Below, in pieces: positions 34,207 through 47,991 of a DNA stretch of 64,000 nt (position 1 is the stretch's first letter; each line of letters begins with the position of its first letter). A program made the translations under genes and the position numbers. This stretch comes from Amoebidium appalachense (lineage: Eukaryota > Ichthyosporea). Under the pieces are notes generated by a model, which searched no databases, had not been told where the DNA came from, and worked only from the letters and a program-made list of their open reading frames with translations. The stretch spans positions 3,100,001-3,164,000 of the forward strand of contig CAVNZM010000003.1 in the NCBI GenBank assembly GCA_963693365.1. The letters are read 5' to 3'.

Positions 34207-34475
34207 AAAGTCCCAACACACACACACACACACACACACCTCGAGTGGGCCTGGCGGGCGCCAGCCAAATCTGTGGCCAAATGGCCTCGTGACACATTCC
34301 CCGCTAGCATATCTGATCTTGCCTAAAAAGGCATCCAGGTGGCAGCCCTCCCCGGGCCCCCCCAGGTCCTCAACCACGCTGATAGAGGGGGTGACAAAGG
34401 GGTCTTCTTTAAGGTCCATGGTCCAGTCCCAGTATGGTATCGTGATGCAGCTGGGGGGGTGGGAAAGTCAGAGGT

Positions 34476-34513
<38 letters not shown>

Positions 34514-36495
34514 AATGGACAAACCAAGACGGAAATCATCAAGGGGGTAATTTTTTGGGAACCGAGGGTGAGCGGGCGAGGGAGGGGGGAGGAGGGGGGA
34601 GAGTCTGTCATAGACAACGAAGTAAACGTTCATGTGACAGACAACAAAATGCAGACCGCAAATTAAACATTTGACTATTTGCCAAAAGCAGAGCCCATCC
34701 TCAGTACCCGAGTTTCGAACCGTTCATCCCCGGGGGGAAGGGTGGGCCGGGGGGGGGGTGGGGGGTGGGGGGGTGGGGGGGTTCAGAGATAGGTGCTACA
34801 GATAGATGATTGGTGCTACCCCTTCCTGGCCACCACCACCCTTTACCTCCCCCCCCCCCCCCCCCCCCCCTCCTGCCAAGCACACAATGCACATGCCAAG
34901 ACATCACGTACACCACGCCCACCCACACACCCACACACCTGTAGCTGCCGCCCAGGGCCCTCAGCTGGTTCTCCCACAGGAACAGGAAGTGGCGGTGCCA
35001 GTGCAGGAATGCATTGCTGGCATGTGCCGCCTCGTCGATGATTGGCTGCTCATGGTACTCAATCACCTTGCCCAGCTCCCCCCTCCTGATCACCTCCCTG
35101 ACTGCATCCACGTACAGCCGCTGCTGGAGTGACGTAAGCTCACGCCATTCCCTGCGCACCCGCATGCCCGTGCTGTCCACTAGATTGTGGCATGGATCAC
35201 GTGATTCCACAGAGGCCATGCCTATGTTCCCATCACTAGGTGATGGGGTTGGGGCTGGGGATGGGTCAGGCGAAGGTGCAGGGGTGGGTGGAGTGGGCTC
35301 GGGAACAATTTGCGGTGTGAAGATGTTTTGCGTGGTGGTTGGAGCGGCGGGAGAAATGACTGGTGGTGTGGTGGCGGTGGTGGTGGTGGTCGTGGTAGTG
35401 GTGGGCGGTGGTGTTGTTGTGGTGGTTGGCTTGGTGGTAGTGGTGGTAGTGGTGGTTGTTGTGGTAGTGGTAGTGGTGGTGGTGGGTTCAGTGGTGGTGG
35501 TGGTAGTTGTTGTGGTCGGTGGGGGTGTTGTCGTTGTTGTTGTTGTTGTGGTGGTGGTAGTGGTGGGTCTAGTGGTTGTTGTTGTGGTGGTGGTTGTTGT
35601 GGTGGTTGCTGTTGTCGTGGTAGTTGGTTGTGTTGTGGTAGTGGTGGTGGTGGTGGTGGTGGTTGTGGTCGGTAATGTTGTGCTGGTTTGTGGCTGTATG
35701 GCTGGTGGTGCAGGTACAGGGTCACTCTGTGTGGGTGGAGTCACACTCTGTGCCGAGAATATGGGTTGAGGTGCTGATGGGGCCACAGGCTGGGCTGGGG
35801 ATGTTGGCTGGGTGGTGTCGCTGCTGGGGGGTGGCAGGATGGCTGGGCTGCTGGGCACTGCAGGTGGGGTGGTGGTGGGGGCTGGGGCGGGAGCACGTGC
35901 GGGCACACAGAATTTGCTATTGCTGACATAGCCCTGCCTGCGGGGTAGAGAAGGTAGGGATATGGATGTGAGCAGGCGCACATGCGGTGCTGGCTGGACA
36001 TTAGTGCCGTGGAACCACACCCATGCCGTTTAATCCCTCCCGGTGAACCAAGATGCCTATTATCGGACCGACTTTGTATCCAAGGTAACGCAGCTGCATT
36101 CGGGGGGAGAGGGGTGGCCTTTTTTTTTTTCTTTTTTTTTTCCGGGGGGGGGGGGGGGGGTTAGGAGGGGAGAAGGGGGGGGGGGGGTGGGGGGGTTTGT
36201 GATTAGATGGGGGAGGGGGGTGGAGAGGGGGGGGGGGGGGGGGGGGGCTTTGTACCTGCAAACACATCTGAAGCTGCCAATGGTGTCCATGCACACGGCA
36301 TTAAGGGGGCAGCGGATGAAACGGGTCTGGCACTCATTCTCGTTTGCACACTTGCCCTCCCGCCACACGTAGCCTGACGGGCACACGGGCCGGCACGAGA
36401 AGCCATCCCCCTGGTACCCTTGGATGCAGGTGCACGTGTAGCTGCCTGGGGTGTTTCGGCATGTAGCCTGCACAACACCCGTGTACGTCAGGGTC

Positions 36496-36550
<55 letters not shown>

Positions 36551-36873
36551 GAACGATGTCTGCAGATCTCTTTCTTGCAGGCTTCCCACCGACCACTTCA
36601 GAGGTGTTGCCCGAGAGCAACAAGGAACACGTCTCTAGTGTTGGCTGTGTAAGATCGGCTACACGAAGTACTGGGCAGTCACAGAGGCTTTAGAGGTGTC
36701 TTTAATATGCAACACAGAGGGCACACTAGTGTGTATGTGTATGCAAGTTGTGTACAAGTTTCTTGGGATCATTATGTGAAAACGTGTGATGTGTAACACG
36801 GATCAATGTCTCTGCATATGTGTGCCCCGTTTGCTTCGGTGCATACGTCCCCGTATGCGCTGCGGGTGCGCAG

Positions 36874-36955
<82 letters not shown>

Positions 36956-37171
36956 TGTGTGCCTGCGTGTGGGTGTAGGTGTCTGTGTGTATGTGTTTTT
37001 CTTTTCTTTTTTTGGGGGGGGGGGTGGAAAGGGGGGGGGGGAGAGGGGGGGGGGGAGGCTGCATGCCTGTGTGAGGGTGCACCGGGGACTGGAGACTGTG
37101 CACGTGTGTGTGCGCATGTGATCGGTGTGCGTGTGTGCTTGTGAACTTGTGTGCTTGTGTGTGCACGCGTT

Positions 37172-37223
<52 letters not shown>

Positions 37224-37969
37224 GCCGTGCGTGCACTTGTGCGCGCGTGCTGATCACAAAAACAGTGTGCTATGGAACTGGCTGCCTAGATGCACTAGAC
37301 CCCTCAATTCACCTCTGACTGTGCCCCTACCTGAAAGTGGCACCTATTCCTGCTGGGCACCGCACATTCGTTTATGTCGTAGCAGCGGGACTGCAGCAGC
37401 CGGTAGCCCGTGCGGCAGGTCAGTGGCCGGGGCGCCACCACCACGGCAATGACATTGCTGCTGTCTGCTGGGTGGGCACCTTTCAACCCGGGCACATGCA
37501 GGGACCCAATGCTCAAGCCACTAAACAGACGCCTACAAGGAATACAGTACACACCTACACAAGTCCCTTTTCTAACTCCCCCCCCCCCCTCCCCCTCCCC
37601 CCCCCCCCCCCCCTCCCCGCCCCAACCCCCACCCCCTTTCCCCCGGAAGTCTCACTATATCCCTTTTACGCAACTGGTGTGCTGCTCATCTCTATCCACC
37701 CTAACAACACCTTGAACATACGATGGCCTTCCCTTTCCCCTTCTAAATAACAGAACAACCGCAGGCCCTGAATCAGAGCACAACTTTAAACCCCTGCACG
37801 TGTGCTATAAAACGAAGGCACTTTCCTAATCCTCCCTACCTGTCAGTGTGGTGTCTGCACTGCTCTCTATGGGTATTGGTGTTGCAGTGGCGTCCTGTTG
37901 CAGCTGGCCCAGGGCAGGAGAAAGGAGCGCGGCGAACAACGTGGCCCAGAGGCCGCGCGGTACTTGCAT
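32454..37969 (-). CDS. Secreted tyrosinase with two EGF-like domains and a threonine-rich linker (9 exons)
   Basis: Binuclear-copper enzyme predicted to oxidise phenols to quinones outside the cell. Exons (minus strand): 37969-37840, 37467-37331, 36467-36256, 35937-34939, 34450-34240, 34007-33925, 33664-33404, 33116-32880, 32604-32454; all are GT-AG with agreeing phases, about 806 aa. Order: signal peptide (MQVPRGLWATLFAALLSPAL); a calcium-binding EGF domain starting DINEC; a second EGF domain starting NENEC; a long Pro/Thr linker dominated by poly-Thr; then the tyrosinase domain. The CuA signature HASNAFLHWHRHFLFLWE and the CuB signature DPLFFMHHGMVD both satisfy the family's copper-site patterns, and PYWDW lies between them. 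The poly-Thr linker suggests heavy O-glycosylation and a cell-wall or matrix role (inference). The exon structure is well supported; which phenol is used is unknown. Confidence 0.9.
35370..35680 (-). repeat. Coding (ACN)n repeat encoding poly-threonine
   Basis: Imperfect trinucleotide repeat within exon 4 of the tyrosinase gene. It encodes about 100 residues that are nearly all Thr, broken by Pro, Ala and Lys. Trinucleotide periodicity is kept throughout, unlike the frame-breaking repeats of the introns. Confidence 0.85.
36881..36951 (+). repeat. (GT)n microsatellite in a tyrosinase intron
   Basis: About 35 units between the second and third exons. Other (GT)n tracts lie at 36500-36547 and 37174-37220 in the same intron. 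Confidence 0.9.
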
Positions 37970-39119
37970 GGTGACCGCGAATGTGAGATGAGTTTTCTAT
38001 TATTGATGCGTGTGTCAGTGGGACTGCATGCTTTTGGTCCTGCCTGGGAATCAAGAAGGAAACGCCTAACTAAAGCAAAATTATACGGGCGATCAACATG
38101 CAAAAGTTTTCCCCTAACTTGGTGTATGATAAAAACCAGATGACTGGGGCTTATAAAAAGTTTCAACCCACGTATGCGGAATGTTTGGCTGTCTCTATAG
38201 GTGGTGTGCTTCATAGGCGCCTAGCCCCTGTCTATATTCAAGCGACCTGACTTTACAGCCCGCCTGTACCTTCTTGTTTCCGTATAGCTTTTCTACAAAC
38301 CGACCAGGGGGCGGGGGCCTGCATGAACTATCTGCTCTCCATACATGACCTGCCTACAGGCGTGTACACCCCTCACGTTACACGTCTCGAGCTTTTGTTG
38401 TTTAGAAAGAAGACCCATGCAAGTGTCACCTTCTCAGCCCTCGGCATATCTGCACTTAAAAATATAGTTTCGATTTGCTGTTTAGAAGATTTTTAGGTGC
38501 TCTTAAAGGTTTAAAAAAATATTTAAGTTCAAAATGCCTTTGGCTTATCACGTAGCTGTTGTCGGCTGTTGTCGGCCCTACGGAATTTTTTGCGGGCTGG
38601 CTGGTATGCGGTAGTGCGAAGCGCACCAATCCGAAGCTTGTCAGCACATTCCATTGTGCTCGTCACATTCCAACGGATAAATATTCAACTTCCACCATGC
38701 AGCAATGCCGTCTCAGGTGAAGGGCTGTCACCGCGGCACAGGCAGGCTCACAGGCAGACAGGTGCGGTCTTCACACGGCGCGCATACGCTAGCAGCTTGC
38801 GACACACGCACAGAACACGCATGCAGATGGACTCGCGCACACAAACCGGACGCGTCCATAAACGGACCGGCAACACACGCGCATGCACGCACATACAGCC
38901 ACATGCACACGCACGATGACACGCGCGAGCAAACGTACGCGCATACTGCACACACACACGCACACAAACGCCGCGGCCTGAGTCACACACGCACGCACGC
39001 ACACCTTTCACACACGCAAGCACACAAACACGCAGGCGCGCACACACGTGCACACACGCATACATGCACCGTTCGCGCATACACATACGCACACACGCGC
39101 GCACACACACACGCTCGCG

Positions 39120-39152
<33 letters not shown>

Positions 39153-39741
39153 TCACTCACTCACTCACTGCACACACACACTGACGCACACACACACGCT
39201 CTCTCTCTTGCCATATTTAGTAACCTGGTCATGCTGTGCAGGGGCACATGATCGTTTCTCTTGTGTGCCTTCAGTGGAACATTGCACTGACTCTTATCAG
39301 ATCGTTGCAGGGCGCTGCTGCTTCTGACTGAACACTGCGTGTGAGCGAGTGATCACATGAGATTATGGCGGTCTTGTACACTGAATACACTGCTGTCCAC
39401 TTTTCGGTTTCCTTTTGCATTACTTGATAGATTTGTTTTAGAGCTTGCATGTTGCGTACCAACACCGTGTGCCAGACAAGAGAGAAGGAATCGCTGTAGG
39501 TAGTAATGATTGTTCAACACTCTGCACTAGCCTGTACTTATGGTGCTATACAGCATATTGATATGAAAGGGCCAGAATTGTTTTGTGTTTGACGGGCAAT
39601 TTTCCGTTGCCCACCCCCAACCCCTGCAGGGAAAGGGAGAGGGAAGACGACTGCCTTTGCACGTATGTGCACATGTGTGTATGTGTGTTAACGTTTGCAG
39701 GGAGGGGGGAGGGAGGGGGGGAGGGTGGATGTATGTTTGTG
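37970..39741. other. Intergenic, upstream of the tyrosinase gene
   Basis: A TATA-like word (TATAAG on the minus strand, near 38152) lies about 185 bp upstream of the tyrosinase ATG. The rest is unique sequence to 38700, then a CA/CG-rich tract (38800-39200) with ACACGC/GCGC words. No gene is supported. Confidence 0.4.
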
Positions 39742-40348
39742 TGTCTGGTGCCGTGGGGGGGCGGGTTGGTGCAATGGTAAGATCTCTGCGTGTCAAGCTC
39801 AAAGTCGCAGGATCAATCCTGGTTACTTCCGATTTTTCTGCCTCCGGTCTGGCCGCCCCCTAGAAGCCATCACCCCAGACCACGTCAAGCAGCACCACCA
39901 ATTTGTTATCATCCGGCCGCAAGACATGACGTCATGAACAGCACCGGCCCTCTGACGTCGACGGCGCGCCGCTTGGGCATCCCAGCCCGGGAGACCAATC
40001 CGAGTCACCGGCCACGGTTCGGGTCAGCGTCCTGGGCATGGGGTCTTCCCCTTTCAAGTCTTTATGTTTGTGTATGTGTCCCGGGTCGCTCCCCGCCACG
40101 GCCATCTAGAAACACCGGCTGGTGTTGTTAAAGTGAGCACAGCTCACTTCCCCACTAGCGTTGCTGCGGCTAGAACCGTGGGATAAGGCGTAACTAAAAA
40201 TAGTGCCAGTTGGGGTCAATGAGAATCCTGGCTTATGAGTGTGCTATACAGTACGATCTGTGTCTAGGCGGAAGGCGGTAAGCTCCCCTGTGGCAGTGCC
40301 TCGCCGGGAGTGAAACGGGATAAAATAAAAAAAATGTCTGGTGCCGTG
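39742..40348 (+). mobile_element. tRNA-derived SINE with 14-bp target-site duplication
   Basis: TGTCTGGTGCCGTG occurs at 39742-39755 and 40335-40348. The 579-bp body between begins with a tRNA-like head (box A-like TTGGTGCAATGG near 39776 and box B-like GGATCAATCC near 39810) and ends with GGGATAAAATAAAAAAAA immediately before the right repeat. A central stretch (39922-39960) with TGACGTCA resembles 21635-21675 in the large element block. Structure and TSD together make a tRNA-derived SINE very likely. No LINE-matching tail was found apart from the shared ATAAAATAAAA end. Confidence 0.85.
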
Positions 40349-42342
<1,994 letters not shown>

Positions 42343-44655
42343 TCACATGCCTTCACCATTCTCACTATCCCTTGCAGCACCAGTAGCACTTGAACCCGCC
42401 CCATCATCCTGCCTATTCCCCACCAGATCCTCATATGTAGGCAGGGATGCAGACGCCATTGACCCCCATGACGTGGACCTACTTGCCATGCGGTGTGCCG
42501 GTCTCCTCGTACTGCTGCTCTGACTGGGCAGCCGGCTGTAATTGGGTGGCCTCTCACCCCCAGGCCCCATATGTAGATCGTTATGGGGGCTGGGTGGTAT
42601 GTGTGCTGCTAGGGCTGCGGCAGCCGCGGCAGCCAAACTACCCGTTGACCAGCGGCTGTGTGAGCGCACGAGAGACGCAGCGCTGGCCACGTCCCATACA
42701 GACCGCGAGCGTGGGGTGATGGCTGGTAGTGGCTCGTATGCAAACAGGTCCAGTGATACAAGGTGCTCGGAGGAGAACAAAAAAGGCACGTCTACCTGAA
42801 GGATAGGGGCTCTGGGGCCTGCGTATTCGGCACGCACACGAACGATGTAGCTCACATGGGGCAGTTCAAAGGCCTGCACGATGGGCAGCATGCGGCCACT
42901 TGGTGCAAGAAGGAATGCATCCCCCTCGCTTATACTCTCCTTGCGTACAGCCAACGTGTCACCAAGTATTCTCAGTGCCACAGCACGGGGTATGTGCGCT
43001 ATAGCCTCACACTTGGGCACATGGCCTCCCTGCATGTATTTTCCGCAGTTGCAAACAAACTTAGGTCGCAGGGAAAGTTGCTGCATGAAACCTGAGGGTG
43101 TACGGAAGGCACCGCTTGGGGTGGTGCTGACCGGAAATTCGAGTGCTGTGTGGGCCAGTGGGGGGGACAGGTGGCGGCCGACACACTGGTGGATGGTGGC
43201 TACAAGGACACGGCAGGGCTGGCTGGGCCCACAGGCAATGCTGATGCGCACACTGATGTCCTCGCCAATCCTGGGGTATGGTGGTGTGAGCACGTGCACG
43301 GTGGGAGGGATGGGGGGGCATGAAGGTGAGGAAAACACAGGTAGGAGGAGAAGGTGGGCCCCAGAGTGAAAGAGAAAAGGGAGGGTGAGGGGAGGGGGGG
43401 ACCCCGGGGGAGGGGGGGGGGGGGGGGGGGGGGTGGGGGGGAAGAAGGGGTGGGGGGATTTGGGTGGGGTGGGGGGATTTGGGCCATCATGGCAGAGCAA
43501 TGCCATTTTGGCAATAGCATTACAACACCAACTTGGTCATGCTTATGTGCCACCCCGGGCCATGCACATCCTTGCACACACACAAAATTTATATGGAGGC
43601 ACATGCATGCACAAAGCATGCAGGTTCATGCATGCACACCCTTAACGCAAACAGATACATGCATGCACACCCTTAACGCAAACAGATACATGCTTGCACA
43701 ACCTTAAAGCCCACATGCAACACATGCACACACACACACACACCTGTACACGGTCTTTGACAGTGTTGCATACACGTGTGGATGGTTACCCCTCCCCAGC
43801 GCCCCCATCACCGACCCGAGCAGACCGCTAGATGCCGAGTGTGTGACTGGCATCTTTGCCTGCTTCTTTTCGCCATACGATGCCCCCTTAATGATCCCCA
43901 CAGGGCTAAGGTGCGCCTCCTCCCCATCCTTAACCGTCACAACGGCCACCACAGACCAGTTAAGGCTCACGTGTTCGCCCTCTGCACTGCTTGCAAGATA
44001 GTGCACGGTGTTGGGGAGGGTCTTGTCGTATTGAAACTCAAACGTGTACTCGTAGCGCCCTGAGGGGTGGCGTAGATGTAAGAAATAAATCTTTACAGAC
44101 TGTGAATTCGAATCTATTCGGCTGAAACATGTATCGGATGGGATGTCTGTGAGGTTGGTGGTGTTGCAGAAGAAAAGTAAAGAAGGGAAGCGAAGGACAG
44201 CAGTGGTGGTGGTGGGGGGCGAGAAGGGGGGGGGGGGGAGGAGGGGGGGGGAGGGGCGAGAGGGAGGGGGGGGGGAAGGGGGGAGGGGGGCGGGGAGGGG
44301 GGGGGGGGGGGGGGGGATTGGCTGAGAGAGCACATAAACACGAAAAGAGGAGGGAGCTAAGGGTGGTGACATTCTAACTCATTTGAAGCACCGTGCAGAT
44401 ATAAGTCACTGATATCGGTGGTTTGTATGGGCACATGGGAAAGGCTGTAACTCCATATATATGGCAACACTTAAATTAGATCTACAAATGTGCATCCATG
44501 TGCTCAACAATTAAAAATAATCGTAATTTCGGCACTGGTATGCTAGCAACCCCCCTCCCCTCCTTTCCTCTCCTCTCAACCCACCCCCTCCCCCCCCTCC
44601 TAATCACCACCTCCTCTCTTTCTGTTGTGTGTGTGTACGCGCACGCGCGTGTGCG

Positions 44656-44717
<62 letters not shown>

Positions 44718-44978
44718 GTGTGTGTATGTTAGTGAGCGGCCAATGTACGCGTGTTTGTGCGTGTGCGTGTGTGTATACGCTTGTTAACCATTCCGAACAT
44801 CATGTGTCGTGACACATGCGCTTTCATGTGTGTGTGTGTGTGTGTGTGTGTGAGTGTGTGTTTGTATGTGTGTTTGGGTGCGAACGTGCGTGTTAGTGTG
44901 CCAGTGTGTGTGTATGCATATGTGCATGCGTGTGTCTGTGTGTGTATGTAAAAAGGTGTGTGTGTATGTGTGTGTTCA

Positions 44979-45035
<57 letters not shown>

Positions 45036-45249
45036 ACGTGTGTGTGTGTGTGTGCGCGCGCGCGTGTGTATGCTCGTGCACAATTGTGTGGGTGTGTGTA
45101 TGTGTGTACGCTTCCTTACCAGCTGCCCGTGCGCATGTGTGTGTGTGCATGCATGTGTGTGCATGCAAGCGCGTGCACACGTGTGTGTGAGTGAGTGAGA
45201 GGGTGAGTAAGTGTGTGTGTGTGTTTGTGTGTGTGCCTGTGTGTGTGTT

Positions 45250-45288
<39 letters not shown>

Positions 45289-45560
45289 CGTGTGTGTGCG
45301 TGTGTGTGCGTGTGTGTGTGTGTGTGTGTTGTGTGTCGTGTGAGTGAATGAGTGTGCTGGGAGTGTGTGCCTTACGGTTAGCCTGTGTGTCCATGTGTTC
45401 GTCGTGCATGGGTGTGTCCATTGTGAGCACACGTGTGCGTGTGTGTGTGCGCGTTAGTGTGCCTGTGCGTGTCCGTGTGTAGGTGTGTGTGTGTGTGCGT
45501 GTGTCTGTGTGTTTGTGTGCGTGTGTGTGTGTGTGTGCGTGTGTGTGGTGTGTGTGCATG

Positions 45561-45611
<51 letters not shown>

Positions 45612-45827
45612 CTTGCTTTCTCAACGTTGTGACGTGTTTACTGTGTGTAAGTGTGTGCCGTATGCGTGGAGCCGTTGTGCACAGACAGTTGTTTGAGTAG
45701 TGCGTGTTTGTGTGTCACGTGGTGTGTGTGCGCGTGTGTGTTGGTGCATGGGCTATGGGTGTGAGAGCAAGCCTGCGTGGGCGCTTGCACGCACGCCTTC
45801 GTGTGTGTGTTTGTGTGTGTGTGTGTG

Positions 45828-45872
<45 letters not shown>

Positions 45873-46436
45873 GGACGGCGGGATGGGGGGAGCGGACTGG
45901 GGAGATGTGTGCGCGTGTTCTGGTGTATGTGTAGGTTTGAGCGTGTGGGTACATGAGTTCAGTTACAAATGCATTGTGGCACTTTGTTTTGTGCAGGAAT
46001 TGAATGCTATCATGTGCATGCATTTGGCTTCAAAACCCAAGCCAGTGTGGCCACCAGTAAACCACGGCGATTAGTTTATAATGAATAGTGAGTGCTGCAC
46101 GCACGTACCTTTGTTTTGGTTTGGATCAAACTTCATCTTCTTCTCCAACACATACTCCACTTCGCGGACGTCCAGTCTTGTAGGCTCCTCATCAAAAACC
46201 CCGACAGACAGGGTGCCACGCAGGCACACGGCCAGCCTTTTGACTCGGAGTGTGCGGTGTGCATACAGGGTACATGTCCCGCGGATGGTGTCTTTGTCGA
46301 AAAACACACGCCTATCAAGCAGCAGGGAAATTTCTGCACGCTCGCGCACGTACTTCTTGGCATTGACTGTGGATGTGCTTGCCCGGGTGCTGGGCACCTG
46401 GGAGTCCCCTGGCCTCTCAGACATGCTGGGGTGCAT
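42343..46436 (-). CDS. Alpha-arrestin (arrestin domain-containing adaptor), 3 exons
   Basis: Adaptor protein of about 523 aa. Exons (minus): 46436-46109, 44059-43744, 43270-42343; phases agree (1 then 2). The first exon starts [10 protein letters not shown] and carries the arrestin N-domain ([35 protein letters not shown]). It joins exactly to [20 protein letters not shown], which completes it. The last exon holds the arrestin C-domain and a Ser/Arg-rich tail with PPNY, a canonical PPxY motif, and LPTYEDL, a PY-like variant. In fungi and animals alpha-arrestins use PPxY motifs to bring NEDD4/Rsp5 ubiquitin ligases to membrane proteins, and that role is inferred here. The 2-kb intron (44060-46108) is mainly GT repeats and poly(G), that is poly(C) and CA on the sense strand. 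The gene is divergent from the hydrolase at 47992. Confidence 0.88.
44655..45610 (+). repeat. GT-rich compound microsatellite in the arrestin intron
   Basis: Several long (GT)n runs (44657-44715, 44983-45031, 45257-45285, 45568-45608) separated by GTGCGTGTAT-type variants; a poly(G) tract of about 40 follows at 45830-45869. Confidence 0.9.
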
Positions 46437-47991
46437 TATTGCGTGGTGGTGTGCGTGTTAATTCGTTGTGAGGATGTTTTTGTCTACAGAAGTGTGAAAG
46501 CATGCAGGCCGCGGGCCTCGCTGCATACGACGAGTGTGGATGCTAATGATTTGCTCAAAAAACGGTTTTTTAGTTTCATTGCAAGGTGCTGCTCAGCAGA
46601 AATGGTCTTCAGCTCAGCTGGTGTCCGGCAGTGTACCTATGTACCGTACTAGTATACGTATACACTGTGGTCGATTGCGAAAAAATGCCGCACTCCGCAC
46701 ATACCGGTTTAGGGAGCCAAGCCGAAAAACTTCTTTACGACGTTGGTTAGCCGTTACGGACATACTTAACTTTGTCGGAGTTTTCTCCAATATGTGTAAG
46801 AAGCCAAATTCTAAACTTTATTTGGTCTGGCGAAGGTAGCGAGACGAGTATATCACACGGAATGTAGAATTACTTCTTGGGAGCGCGCCATGCTATGTGG
46901 GACACTATACCTCGCTTTGGGAGTGTGGGGAGATTAGCCAAATGCGTTTTAATTGGTTCTTGCTTTTGGCGCACCCATTCGCCTGCTCTCATTGGATAAA
47001 TAGTTTAAAAATAGATTTCTATTTGCCTATGTCGATTGGTTCGGAACGCATCAACCCGGGATATTTAGATCCGAAAGTTACACATGCATGTGTGTTCGGC
47101 CGGCGCAAGCTCTCTGGCGGAGACCAGCTGAGTGAGCACTGAGCGGGCGAGCAGCTTAGCTGAGGTTCCTGAGCTTGCGCCACGCTCAAGAGGCAGGCAG
47201 CCACAGTGACACGCAACTTGATAAATAGCACGTGCACGGCTTACAGACCTAAAATATTCCCACGAGTTCGTCTACAGCACACGTACCTGCACCTTTGCCA
47301 GCTTAGGTTTGCTGCAAAAAACTGTAAACTGGCGAGAACAACGTCAGCAGACCAAGCAGGCAACATGTACAGCGACGAACAGCGATAAAGGCCTAGGACG
47401 TCAGTAAAGTGTCACAAAGGGTGAACCAATTAGCACTGACACTGACGGTGCCACGGTCGACGCAGTACGGTACGTACATAGTACTACGTAATGATACCCC
47501 GTTTTTCAGCGGAACCGCAAGGCAAGCACTTGTCAAGAGACGCCTGTAATACAGTATTTTAATGAGACCATTATCACCCTATCATTATATTCAGGTCTTT
47601 AAATGCGGAGAAGGTTTTTGTGGTAGAATAGTTATATAGTTTGGCTAATATTCGAGTATCACGGTATACATGTACCTTATGTGCACCAGGCCACCAGCAA
47701 GAAAGCAAGAGGCTGCCCTCCGCGGGTACGTACGTATACGGTGGCTCAGCCGAAAGCCAATCACTGCAGTCGATAGCTAGTCCGTCCCCTAACCTCCAAT
47801 AGGAACGTTGCGATGATTTGTGGCACAGTCCATGCACAAGATGCAGCAAGAGTCAGATCATCGCCCATAAAAAGTACCACAAGCGGTTCCGAGGCTAGCA
47901 TTTGCATAGGCATCGACGGCACCACACAAACTGGTTGTAACTGGGTCGCAGAAGGGTGCATTAATTGTAGGTAGAATATCTATCAGTCAGA
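46437..47991. promoter_or_regulatory. Divergent promoter region between the arrestin and hydrolase genes
   Basis: Unique sequence between two head-to-head genes. Three ATTGG (inverted CCAAT) words occur at 46952, 46991 and 47035, and near 47760 is CCAATCAC. It is almost free of the homopolymers seen elsewhere. Placement and motifs suggest it drives both genes, but no start site can be fixed. Confidence 0.45.

Noticed and set aside
35014-35769. Plus-strand 251-codon Val/Gly-rich frame
   Set aside because: It is the complement of the poly-Thr coding exon of the tyrosinase gene, which has splice sites and copper motifs on the minus strand.
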